From Ariolimax columbianus (Eukaryota > Mollusca > Gastropoda > Stylommatophora > Arionidae): 64,000 bases of DNA. Location: the NCBI GenBank assembly GCA_036924085.1, contig JAVGWX010000004.1, forward strand, positions 76,991,090-77,055,089, written 5' to 3'. Position numbers and translations under genes: made by a program. Shown here one piece after another: positions 21,456 to 32,500 of this stretch. The notes below the pieces were generated by a model, which ran no database searches, was not told the origin of the DNA, and saw nothing but the letters and a program-made list of their open reading frames with translations. The stretch's first letter is position 1. Each line of letters starts with the position of its first letter.

Positions 21456-21869
21456 TGTCAATGTCCACAATAAGTAGGTTTACTCTTTTTATGCGCACTG
21501 ATAAGGAGGTTCAGTGGCGGATTGCAGAAGCTTTCCTTGCATCCCGAGCGTGCTGGTGTAGGTGGAGTCGTTCAGAAGGTTGTGCTATGCTTGGCTTAAT
21601 CTGCGTGCCACTCACTACTACGAGATCACATTGATCCCTCACCTCGTTATCCAGACAGCGAAGACGAATAGTCCGTTTCCAGGAAGGAGACTACGTGGAA
21701 GTCCAGGTGGGAGTTTTGGCCAGTATATTTTGCCTGACCCTGACTAACATGTCTGATCAGTATATTTTGCCTGACCCTGACTAACATGTCTGATCAGTAT
21801 ATTTTGCCTGACCCTGACTAACATGATTGGCCCTGACGAACGTGCCTGACCAGACGTTTGTCTTCCTCC
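21456..21869 (+). mobile_element. Family D dispersed repeat
   Basis: Begins with CCACAATAAGTAGGTTTACT and holds TTGCATCCCGAGCGTGCTGG and CTACGAGATCACATTGATCC. It ends GACCAGACGTTTGTCTTCCT after three 37-bp tandem units (21719-21835, GTATATTTTGCCTGACCCTG then ACTAACATGTCTGATCA). Other copies are at 23625, 55724 and, on the minus strand, 44948. Confidence 0.8.
21719..21835 (+). repeat. 37-bp tandem repeat within family D
   Basis: Three units here, about one and a third in the copy at 23955, and three to four in the copy at 55985. Unit number differs between copies of the same element. Confidence 0.93.
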
Positions 21870-22194
21870 TCTTCAAGTGATATAAGGTTGCACTGTATTA
21901 TTAGTTATTTGACCCAATGTAACCAATTGCATCAGGTATTGTTGTCAGGATTTTCTTGTTTATCTTCAGGGCAGTCATTTTGTCTCACTGACACTGGACT
22001 GTACACTTCTTATATATGTTTCAGTAGGCCATCTGATAGGTAATACAACCGCCAGCTTGTTCTTTGTGCCTCTGGTTTACACAAACCCTTGTCTACACAG
22101 AATGGAGTCATGATAGTCGTATCTGAGTTAACACGAAAAACGCTATAATATAGATCATATGTGATACAGGATAAGTTGAAAGTCAAGATATTGA

Positions 22195-22345
22195 TTGTCT
22201 GCCGAAGACGGATGTGTTGGACCGAAAGGTAAATTAACGCTACAACGGATTCCGTTCTCCGAAGTACATCCTGCTAATAGCAAAGCTCTGTTCAGGGCTT
22301 GGTTGTGGGAGATTGAGAACGAACGCACAAGAACAAGAAAGGGAA
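22195..22345 (+). mobile_element. Family A 3' fragment
   Basis: GCCGAAGACGGATGTGTTGG through GAGATTGAGAACGAACGCAC matches the 3' half of family A. Confidence 0.75.
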
Positions 22346-22619
22346 TATTGTGTGTAAGACCCATATGTTTCTTGACCATTGACACTAGGGGTGATGTAGT
22401 CAACACCACCTGTCTTTATGGATCATATCTGACACAGGGTAAGTTAAAAAGTCAAGATATTGACTGGCATGTGATGTATTGAGAATATTGGGTTAGGTCC
22501 ATATTTTTCTTAACAATTGACACAGTAGGGGTGATGTGGTTGACACCACACCTCACGTCTTTACTGTCCCAGATATTTCTGGTATTCCATTTTTCAGGCT
22601 GGGTCCACGCTGAGAGCTG

Positions 22620-22712
22620 TTATGCTATCAGAAGAAAATCCTGCACCAACTGGGGACCGAACCCTGATCGCTCTGCTGGAAAGCCAGTACACTATCTCGG
22701 CTCCCATGTGAT
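22620..22712 (-). mobile_element. Type 2 SINE head fragment
   Basis: Minus strand gives GATCAGGGTTCGGTCCCCAG, a polymerase III B box in the same context as the SINE at 50572. Confidence 0.6.
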
Positions 22713-22729
22713 ACAAAGAAACTGATATC

Positions 22730-23620
22730 TAAATGGATCGTACGAGAATGTCAATAGATCAACTACCACAGCACTCGTACAATGATCTGGTTACAAGGCA
22801 TGAAGAATATCACATAGCTGATGGATTGATGAAAAAGATCAATCGTGCAATTGATGCAACAAAGCCTAACAAAGGCAACTTAAGCTCCTGACAGGAAATG
22901 AGATGGTCACAGATTGCCAAAAACAGGAGCATCCAAACAATGATTCGATATAATACTTTGCAGTAACCACACATACCAGGGAAATCTGGATGAACAGATG
23001 AGTGACAGGAACAACAGATCGCAGTGTATTTAGCGAAATGTCACAGCCGAAAAGTAATGACATAAATAATCTACATAGAAGAGATCAAAGTCTCATCTTT
23101 TAGTTCCGAACACGAACCTCATCAATCCCCAGCACCTGCACCCCCGAAACATTGCTCAAATCCATCCATTTGTAAATGGTAACCTGGTCAATGCACCTCA
23201 CATAAATCGGAGGCCTAGTACAGTGCATCTTTCTACCATAACATTCTAACAGTGTCTGTTACTTAAACTCCCTTAACCTTGTTATCAGTTTCACTGCTTT
23301 AACATTAAACTGAGAAGATTCTCAACAAGACTGCCTTTTTAGTCATTGATTATTTTTTAAAAATAATTTCTGTGACAGGTTTCCACTTTGTTATTTTAGC
23401 AGTTAAAGTTTGTTCTACTTTTCGTTATTTCAGTAGTTAAAAGTTCTGTTGCAGTTTTCCATTAACTAGTCCTCTCCGTAAACCAAGACGGTGGACCACA
23501 TCTGTCAATGCATTTCAGTAATGCCACTTTTTAATTATTTGTGTGCGTTTAAATATGTATATGTCCATGTCTCACTGCAATTTGATAAATCTAACAATAG
23601 TCCCAAAGCAGATGAACTGG
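22730..23620. other. No gene recognised
   Basis: No coding motif or repeat seen. Confidence 0.5.
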
Positions 23621-23624
23621 CTGT

Positions 23625-24020
23625 TGTTGAATGCCCATAATGAACAAGATCACTCTTTCCTCTGTCATCACCCTGAACAAGATGCTAAGTGACAGGTTAA
23701 AAAGCTTTCCTCACATCCTGGTCAAAGTGGACCAGGGTCCTCTTTCCTGAGATCCTAATGAAAGTGGACCAGTTTCTTCTCTCCTGATGAAAGTAGACTC
23801 ATGTCCTCCAGGCAGCTGTGCTATGCTTGGCTTCATCTGTGTATCACTCACTATACTACGGAGATCATGTTGATTTTCACCTAGTTAGTCAGGCTGCGTT
23901 GAAAAGAGCCCGTTTCCATCGAGGCCTGTGTGGAAGTGCGGTAGGGGTCTTGACCAGTATATTTTACCTGACCCTAACATGTCTGATCAGTATGTTTTGC
24001 TTTACCAGATGTTATTAGTC
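23625..24020 (+). mobile_element. Family D dispersed repeat, diverged copy
   Basis: Has CTCCAGGCAGCTGTGCTATG, TACGGAGATCATGTTGATTT and GACCAGTATATTTTACCTGA in the family D order, with a short form of the 37-bp array. Confidence 0.7.
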
Positions 24021-24029
24021 CTCTTCTCA

Positions 24030-24200
24030 GGATGGAGTCGTAGTGGCTTCTTTGTACGAGGCCACAGCCTGTTTATGAGGTGAGGTGACCAGTTACTTAC
24101 CTCGACGTCTTGCCTTTCCTACCAGTAACCCATTTACAGCCGGGTCGAATGGAGCTTACAGGTAACGAGTTGAAGTACACATGCTTGACATACCAAAATT
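24030..24200 (+). mobile_element. Family C-related fragment
   Basis: GAGGTGAGGTGACCAGTTAC and AACCCATTTACAGCCGGGTC follow the layout of family C but are strongly diverged. Confidence 0.5.
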
Positions 24201-25185
24201 TGTTCCCTACCGCTTCACTAATCAGACACTCATTTTATTAATCAATGCCCATCAGGGCATAGGCCATTGACAACCCTGCTCAAGCAAGTTCAATATTGAA
24301 CTACCATGTAAGCCTATCCACAGCTGAGATCCATGGACCGAAGTTACTTTTCATATTTTGAGGCCTTTCTTTGCTCAAAGCTATTTGATTTTGTTTGCTT
24401 GTCAGTTTTCTGTAACAGAAAGGTGGTTGGGCTTACCAATCATACTCTAAGGGAGTAATCCGTTTTTAGTTCGGTCAACCATACAAATCAAGCTTCATAT
24501 TCAAAATCTGTCAAAGGCGCAGCAGTGAATGAGTCTCCAAGTAGCGGCCCAGGAAACAGGCTGCATCCGTTTAGTCTTAAAAGATAGTAATCAGAGGGAG
24601 GGAAAAATAAGTCCCGAAATGAACTTGGATGTGTCGGTCTGCCGAAGACAGATGTGCAAATATTGCAGTCAAGCTGTAAACAAGTAATAACACTTTCTGT
24701 TCTCTGGACTACATGCTGCTATTTGCAAAGCCATGTACAGGACTTGGTGGAGACTCAACAATCAGGCAAAACATACTTATCAGCAAAAACATACTGATCA
24801 AGACACCCCCCCAATTCTGTCTGGAAACAGGTGGTTGCATGGACAGCTTGCTAACGTGGTGGGGGGATCGGCAGTGTGATCCTCATAGTGGTGAGCTTAC
24901 CACTACAGTCAGGAGGACACCCTCCCACCTTGTCAAGTATGGATGTGTATAGAGACCCACTGTAATTCTCGCCACCAAAGTTGTTTCATCACACAGTTCA
25001 GAGAAAATTTAGAATGACTTTAAAAGATGACTTTAGTGTTATTCCAGAATGTGGTGGAATTTCAGTTGTCATTTTGGTTGTGATGGATTTGGATTTCAAT
25101 ATCTGAGAAATTATTTATTTGATCAGGCCAATGATCACACATCTGGATTACAGTGGATATTCAATACAAGTCAGATTCAGACATG
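24201..25185. other. Mostly unassigned; one family A fragment
   Basis: A family A 3' piece lies at about 24635-24725 (CTGCCGAAGACAGATGTGCA, TTCTGTTCTCTGGACTACAT). No other feature can be supported. Confidence 0.5.
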
Positions 25186-25189
25186 GACT

Positions 25190-25600
25190 GTAGTAAGGCT
25201 ATTGACACAGAAATGCACAGTTAGTTGCTGCGGCACTGGCGAGCCAGAAAAATACAGACCTAAAGGAACAGAGTGATTTACTAACTATATCACTGGTTCA
25301 GGTTGTATGTGATACAGCACATTCCTTAAAATATTTTTGGCAATGGAGAGGTAGAAAACTAACTTATGAAGATACCAAGAAGGTTTACTGGAGCAAGTAG
25401 GAAGCAGAGTACACAGATTAACCAAATGATGCATACCAGATCAACAGACGTGAGGTTGTACTCTTCAGACTCTGCACAGGCCACAACAGACATACCATCT
25501 GTTCAACATACTAATAAGAATAGGACATACAGATGAATGTGTCTGTGGCACTGACAAAATGACTGCAATCCACGACATGGGCAAATTCAACTAAATTGTT
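25190..25600 (+). mobile_element. LINE C-terminal fragment
   Basis: Plus-strand broken frames read YQINRREVVLFRLCTGHNRH near 25440 and the zinc-knuckle-like CVCGTDKMT region near 25540. These match the segment following RNase H in the Jockey/I-type LINE seen at 33165-32962 and 63400-63160. Confidence 0.7.
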
Positions 25601-26619
25601 ACCCCCTTTTTCATTCCAGCCAAATGGAATATAGAGGGCTACAGTTGTCCTCATTTACCAAAACGGACATGGTTTTTTTTTTTTAAGCACTGTGACCTTG
25701 TGTTGTTGTTAGTAATTGGCATTCTTTCCTCCCCATATATCGATGAGGTACTTTGATGAACATATGCAGCAAACAGGTCAAAAAATCAAATAAGTGAGCA
25801 GCAATGTAAGAAAATAACAACAATCAACTTTTATTTGCATAAGACTTGATGGAATGCTGAACACAATTGGTGACTGGGACGGATGTGCACTGAACACAAA
25901 CATGGCAGCAGATCAAACCAAATAGAAGATACCCCCGAAACAAATAACATTTCATCAAGTGAACCAAAATCTTTGTAATTTCATTAATTGGTAATTGGCT
26001 AGAAAAATCCCCAAATGTGAAATGGCTTAGTCTGTTATTAATGTCTTGGCCTCAATTAGTTTGTACAAGTTTCTCTGACTGGAGCTTCTCATTCTGCTCC
26101 ATACTAAGGGGGTCAAAGATCCCCTTACCTCTATCAGAAGAGCAGTGTATGCAGGGTTTTTATAGGTACATGACCCAGCTGTAAATCGGTATCACCTGGC
26201 TGGGGAAGGGAAAAAGTCAGCCTAAGCAAATAAAGGCTCCAACACTTTATCCCCAATGGCAGTATCTGGTTATGCCCACCCTGATAAATAATGTACACCT
26301 GACCCCGGTGTGCGACTTGACAACAACAAAATAATCGATCTGATATTACTCTGTGCTACGTAAATGACTGTGTACCAGCCGCATAAAGTCACAGCAAAGT
26401 TAAGACTGCCACAAACATTATGTACAAAAAATAAAATATAACCAGTAAAAGCCAAGTGTTGCAATGTATAAAAATATGATCTTCACACGGGTATTACGAA
26501 AATCTGGGTGCACACGCCGCAAATAGTTGAACGCGTCAGTGTTCACATGGCGACGATCTATAGGTTGAGAGCTACTATTAGATGGCAAAGACCTAGGAAT
26601 TATTCAACACATGTACTGT
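25601..26619. other. No gene recognised
   Basis: No conserved coding frame or recognised repeat. Confidence 0.5.
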
Positions 26620-26872
26620 GGGAGCCGCGTAGTGCAGTGTTAGCGAGCTGGCTTCGCATCTGAGTGGTCCTGGGTTCATTTCTCAGTTGAGGCGGTAATT
26701 TTTTTCCAGACCGCAACGGCCCCCGGGTCGACCTAGCATTAAATGTGTTACCTTGTTCATTCAGGGAAGTAACAGTGGCGAGGGAGAGAAGATGGCTACC
26801 GCCCTCACATGGCTGAGCCTTTGAAATGTGATATCGCTAAGACCTCTACGGCAGTAATGCTATGGGTTACTT
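26620..26872 (+). mobile_element. tRNA-derived SINE, type 2
   Basis: GGGAGCCGCGTAGTGCAGTG head, GGTCCTGGGTTCATTTCTCA around the B box, GGGTCGACCTAGCATTAAAT body, and CTCTACGGCAGTAATGCTAT end. A 7-bp candidate target-site duplication, TACTGTG, lies at 26614-26620 and 26873-26879; its first copy ends on the first G of the element, so the border is uncertain by one base. Confidence 0.85.
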
Positions 26873-26879
26873 TACTGTG

Positions 26880-27464
26880 GGGATAGCTTGCGATAATATG
26901 AGCAGGGATGTGTGCTGGTCTCTGAAGGGAATTTATCTTACGATCCATAATGACAATATTATTAATTGGACAGAACATGAGCTTTGTTGATAGCGCAGAC
27001 TAACACGAAATGGGTCAACATGGTATTTTCAAAGCAAAGATAACCACCGTCATCATCCGTATACCTTGTGATGTAGTTGATCAGTTGTATTTTCATGAGA
27101 TGCTTGAGTGACAATTCTGATATGCTCCTCTTTTTTTTTTTTTAAATACAATGTGAAGTATCTATTGAAATGTCAGCGAGCGTCAATCCCCAGGACATTT
27201 TAAATCATAACAATAACTACACTTAAAAATATAAAGTAGAAAATACATTACGTTTGGCACAAATTTTCCAAATGTACAACAATAAATGGTTCTGTTCCGC
27301 CAGTATTAACAACTTTTACTACATTTACCAATTTAACCATTTTCAGCACTCAAGCTTTTAATTAAAGACAATACCCATTACATGCAACAATTTAAATACT
27401 GACACTACATTCAACTTGATATGTATAAAACAAACTTAACAAGAAAATAACTAGATAGTTGGGA
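26880..27464. other. No gene recognised
   Basis: AT-rich, no supported feature. Confidence 0.5.
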
Positions 27465-27715
27465 TGGGCCCAAACATACAGCACGGTGAATGAGCTGCAG
27501 GCAGCCAGCAACTAAGAGCTGACCATATTCTGCTTCCAAGTGACGACCCTGGAAGCTGCACTAGTGCAGTCTGGATAAGAGAATAGGCTTCGCTGTGGGA
27601 AGGCAACCCCGATTCCCAAAAGCAACAGCTGAAATTGGGCGTGTCAGGTCGAAATGTGCAGATTATCGCAGCAAACTAAAGCACAATGTCCTTTTCGGGA
27701 TGAGCTGCGTAGATA
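27465..27715 (+). mobile_element. Diverged family A copy
   Basis: GGTGAATGAGCTGCAGGCAG, GCTGAAATTGGGCGTGTCAG and GTCGAAATGTGCAGATTATC follow the family A landmarks at reduced identity; an older copy. Confidence 0.6.
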
Positions 27716-27977
27716 AATGGTGATGGCAAAGTATCTAAGCTGTAAACATGGCTTACAGTCACAGAACTAACTTAACGGCCCTTTAATGCCAACTAAAACA
27801 GCAAGATCTGTTTGCAAGTCTCCACTTTAGATATTAGAAGGCTCCTATATTGCCCGTATGGTCATCCAATAAACACCCGTGACAAGATGAAGTGTTCAAA
27901 TTCATTTTACTAGAGGGTTCAGCAAATTTAGGTATGCTGCCCAAGGTTTTCCTTCCAGCTGGGTAACTCCATGCTTA

Positions 27978-28115
27978 TCAAGCCGGCGTGGGCTACTGGT
28001 TAGGTGACAAGGCTCACAATCCAGTGATGCACTGAGCTGACAAATGCAAAAATAAAAACGTAGTGCAATGCACACCATGTTGGGGTTGAGGAAAAATAAG
28101 GCAAAGGGGGAAAAA
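27978..28115 (+). mobile_element. SINE type 1 fragment
   Basis: AAGCCGGCGTGGGCTACTGG head, internally deleted (the B box is lost), ending AATAAGGCAAAGGGGGAAAA as in the copy at 5156. Confidence 0.7.
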
Positions 28116-28163
28116 AAATGAAATTGAACCCAGAGTGCATTTGCATTTTTTTAAAAAGAAAGT

Positions 28164-28189
28164 GGGGGGGGGGGGGGGGGGGGGGGGGG
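28164..28189. repeat. Poly-G tract
   Basis: About 25 consecutive G bases just beyond the SINE tail. Potential G-quadruplex and likely length-error site. Confidence 0.95.
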
Positions 28190-29407
28190 TGGGGTGTGTG
28201 GACACAACTTGCATACAACAGTATGCACAGCAAAAAATTATGCATAATGCTCTCACATTTCGTATACAGACAAAAATTTAAAGCAAACAAGTCTAGCAGA
28301 TCAATAACAGAACACCTGAACTGAATGTCAAAGCATCTTCCGAACACAATTGATATCAGCTAGCTAATTGAGCAACTAGATATCAGACCAAGGCCTAGAA
28401 GAAAGGTATATTTGGTAAAGGAATTGAAATTTGTTCAGAAAGAAAACCAAATTATTCACTCAAAATTCCACCTCCTCATTGAACGCTTCACACTAACATC
28501 TTTATTATGACTGCTTCATGCCATACGATCATTTTTTCTTCCACGTTCGTTGTCCCGTTACTGAGCCCTGATTCTATCAGTTTATTTGCATCTTTCGATG
28601 TTTTAGATTTCTAATTGTAGCTCAATTTGTTCAATATTATCATCTACACAATTGTGGCACTTGCCCTGGACAGAAAGACACAAATCGGCATACGGTTTAG
28701 AAAGACTGCAATCAGTCTTTTCAATCATGTTTTCCCACAACCCAATCACTAACGACGGGTGCCTTATGTGTGTAATAACAATTCCTCTCGGGTGATTTCA
28801 TTCCTTGCATTAGAGCAAGGTAGACTCGCAGTCTGTCAGGCACCAGCTATATCACACCACTAACCACATAACCAAGACCTGATCTTATAGTCACACAGTC
28901 CCCTTTTTTTGCAACATTTTGTTGGGGCAAGAATCCCTAGAATTTTATTAGTAGATTTTTAACTTTGAATTTTGCCTGAGCAGCGGCTGTTAAGCCTATT
29001 CTTTTTTTTAATTACCAACTGCTACAGTATTTTTTTAGTGTGCGCGCCAGTGTACACTTGTGTCTGCTGTCACTACTCAGACAGATCAGGGGAAATATTT
29101 ACCAGATGAACCCCGTGAAAAAAACCAGCACCCGAGGCTAACACCTTACCTCGAGAAGCAAAACATCTGGAAACAAGAATTTTCCAGCTAAATAAAACGC
29201 CAACCAATTTTCTGTAGATCATCTCAAAGCAAAAGTTGTAACAGCGCCTAATACAACAGCAACTCAAGCATGAAACTGGGTCATCAATATTATAAATTAT
29301 CAACATGAAAACAAGGTCAGCATCAACATGTCAGTAAAGATTGCAATAATAAACTTGTTTGCTCTAACCACAGTAGGCTTACTTTCTACGCAGAAAGAAA
29401 CTGGAGT
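28190..29407 (-). other. Probable 3' UTR and downstream flank of FoxN1/4
   Basis: No repeat of the dispersed families lies here, in contrast with flanking DNA. On the minus strand AATAAA signals occur at 28944-28949, 28581-28586 and 28501-28506, that is 0.46-0.91 kb after the stop codon at 29408. Which one is used cannot be told from sequence. Confidence 0.4.
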
Positions 29408-29553
29408 CTAGGCATAAAGTGTCCTTCGAGTTGGAGTAGCTGCCGCTCCAAACAGATTGGTTCTGGCCGACACTGGAGAAAGGCTAGCATGCTGGATGGG
29501 ACTGCCATTTAGAATGTTTGTGTACAGCGGATGAATGGACGGACTGTAGTTTC
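29408..29553 (-). CDS. FoxN4: FoxN1/4 coding exon 7 (C-terminus)
   Basis: After an ATTTTCAG acceptor it completes G604 and encodes [20 protein letters not shown], then [13 protein letters not shown] and a final TLYA before TAG at 29408-29410. Assigned by phase, acceptor quality and the continuing SP-rich style. The intron from exon 6 is 5.9 kb and holds many repeats. Confidence 0.72.
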
Positions 29554-32500
29554 CTGAAAATGATAGAAAGTAACAATTTTTTTTTAAAATGAGAGTCACA
29601 CAAAGTAATTTCCATCAGGCACAACACCTTTTCTAAATTCATTTTCTTGTTTCTAGTGAAAATAGCATAAACCACTCACTAAAACTCGGCCTTGCAAACA
29701 TTAACAAACAATAGCATGAGCTACAAAACTACGGCACATTTCACCAGCCTGCAGCCTTCAAAAATGAGTTAACAGCTCTGGATGCAGCTCAGACATCTGA
29801 TGACTACATTTTCCTGAATGAAGCAAGATAATTTTAGACCAACTGTAGATTCAAGGCCCACCTCCACAGAATGTGCATTAGAGACACCATCACATGCCAA
29901 ACGTAGAGCAAATACCAGGACTGCCCCACTTATGCAGCCCAAACAGGCAGTTGCCTAGGGAAGTGAACATACTCGAAGTTGGGATATCGGCGAAGACCTA
30001 AAGCGCATCAGTTGGAAGAAATGAGGCAGAAAAAATAGCTTACGATATAGAACCTGTCTTGTTTTAGCATATTGGTGTGTAAACTAAAACCCCTGCTGAA
30101 GGAGGGTCATTACAGGAAGAACATTGAAAAACAAGGCACTGTTTGCTGGTCTGGGCTGGTTTGTTGTCAAGCTGACCTTTTTTCTTTCTTTTTTTTTTGG
30201 GGTCTCTCTCAATCTTCGCTAGTTTGTGTAGCGTCACACTCACGTATGTATTGAGTTCTTTTTTTCTAGCACAAAATCTTTTGATAGGAATAATCCATCC
30301 ACTGGCTCATCTAGATCTAAATAATTACTTTGATGTCCTTTAGTTGTTGCTGTACATGCGCACCTGTAACAATAAAAGCTTCACCCATTGTGAGCAGTGC
30401 ACATGAAACTTGCATCACCTGTGTCATTCACACAAGTGTCACTAGGTCTACGATCACCGTCAGCACAAAATCTTCCGCATGAGAATGGGCCACAGCAGAA
30501 TACTGGGCTCAAAATATCCCAAATAAATGAATGTCCATGTGGATAGGTAGTCCAGACTCCCGAACACGTACTTCAAGAATTAACATGCCACATGGAGCAG
30601 AACTGAGGCAAAAAACTATGAGGCCACCGCTCAGACCCGTGGACTTCATTCTGGCAATAAGACTGAAGATTTAGCATGATCAGAAAAACCTGAACGCAGA
30701 AGGCCTGACTAATGGTGGGGTCTGTCTAGAACGCTTTGATGTGGACATATTTTGTCATCCCGAGTATGGCTGGCTCAGTATCAACACACCTCTACAGTCC
30801 GTTAAAAAATTTATGCAACCCCCCATTATTTTACAGCACATCACATTTAAATTATTGCTGACTTTGAGAGCCTGTAGCATTTTTATTTGACGTTCTATTG
30901 ATATGACTTAGAGAAATAAATTAATAAAGAATTTTGTTTGCGTAAGTTTTTGAGATAAAAGAAGGCGATGTGTTGAAACAAAATTTTTTTTTACACTCTG
31001 TTGCCTTTACTTGAATCTAACTGTACATTACGGAAGTTGGAACTCTCTATGTAGCCATTCGTGTTTAAATGTAATTACAATGGCTGATGCTATGCAGGGA
31101 CATCACAAGCCGTCTACAGATGAACTTCGCTCTGGAGCGACTAACGAGTGGAGAAAGTTAAATAAGTGTGAGTATTGTTTAATTTTAATATCAGGTCAGG
31201 TCATCCCCTTAACACATTCCGGACCAATGACCGACATAACGGACTCTTATTTAAACCCTAGAGGACCATTAACCGATAATTAGGTTTTTGTTTTGTAGAG
31301 TCTGGTTTTGTGTTAACCAAACTACTTAAAAATTACAACCAGAACTAGAACAGCTTCCATTCGTGATATTTGAGTCAAGCCACATGTTTTGGTACTGAAT
31401 AAAAAATAATGGCAACGCCCACTGCCTCTACTAGACCAAAACGATATAGTGCAGAACAAGCTATAGCTGTGTTTCAAGGTTATTAGTTAGTGATTCTGAT
31501 ACAGAATTAGACGATTTAGAGGATAGCGATTACAGTAATAGTACTAGTAGACCTAGTGCTAAGAAATCAAAACGGTCTGGCTTAGGGTTAGTTGGTGGTT
31601 GCTTCCAGTCAGGGACTATTAGTGCTCCTGAATCATCAAGCAGCAGCGATGAGACTGATTTAGAGGATATAACAGGTATGTCTAGAGTTGATGATGGTGA
31701 TAATGCCTGGCAATTCTGCAAGGAGAAAGGCAAATTCCATACCACAGAGGACTACTAGGCCTGGTGATGGGTGGCATGATGCCTAAAATAATGGAAGTTG
31801 TGAATTTTTAAATATTTTTATTGATTTTGATCATTGAGGAAAATTGTACATAATTTAAACATTTTTGGAGATAAATGCATCAAATAAACAGTGTTTTGAG
31901 GGACTTTGGATACTATTCTGCAAAATTACCAGACAAATTTAAATCAACCATTCAGGCCAATGAAAAATGGTGAGTTACAATATTTTGACTTATAAATTAT
32001 CTACCCTTTAATATTTTTTGTGTGTAAAACATAATTATTTTGTCAAATAATGAAATATCAGCAATTTACTGATATTTTCATTTTCTGTACTCATTTTTCT
32101 TTACAATGATATATAATGAGTACTATATTTGTCTATGCTATGGTGTGTAATAGTCAGTTGTAAAAGGGATGCAGTGAAATTTTGCTACAGCTGAAAATTA
32201 ATTTGGTCCAAACCTAAAAAGAATCAAGTCCTGAAAGACCTAACCAGTGAGATTGCTGGGGCACACATGAAGACATTTTCACACGCCACTATCATCCTCT
32301 ATCAGCGGTCGCTCCCTGTGCCGCCTCTGGTCGGAGATTGGTCCATTCTTTTATGTTGTCCTCCCATCTCTTTTTGGGACGGCCACCTTTCTATGCAGGA
32401 TCGTATTTGCAAGACCATTTGATCTCGATATGTGACAGTTTCCTTCTTTTGACAATTGCCAAGAGGTCTTCAAAAGGCCCTATCGCTAATGTAATTCTAT

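Noticed and set aside
28000..28347. Proline-rich open frames near 28170
   Set aside because: They come from the poly-G tract read on the minus strand.
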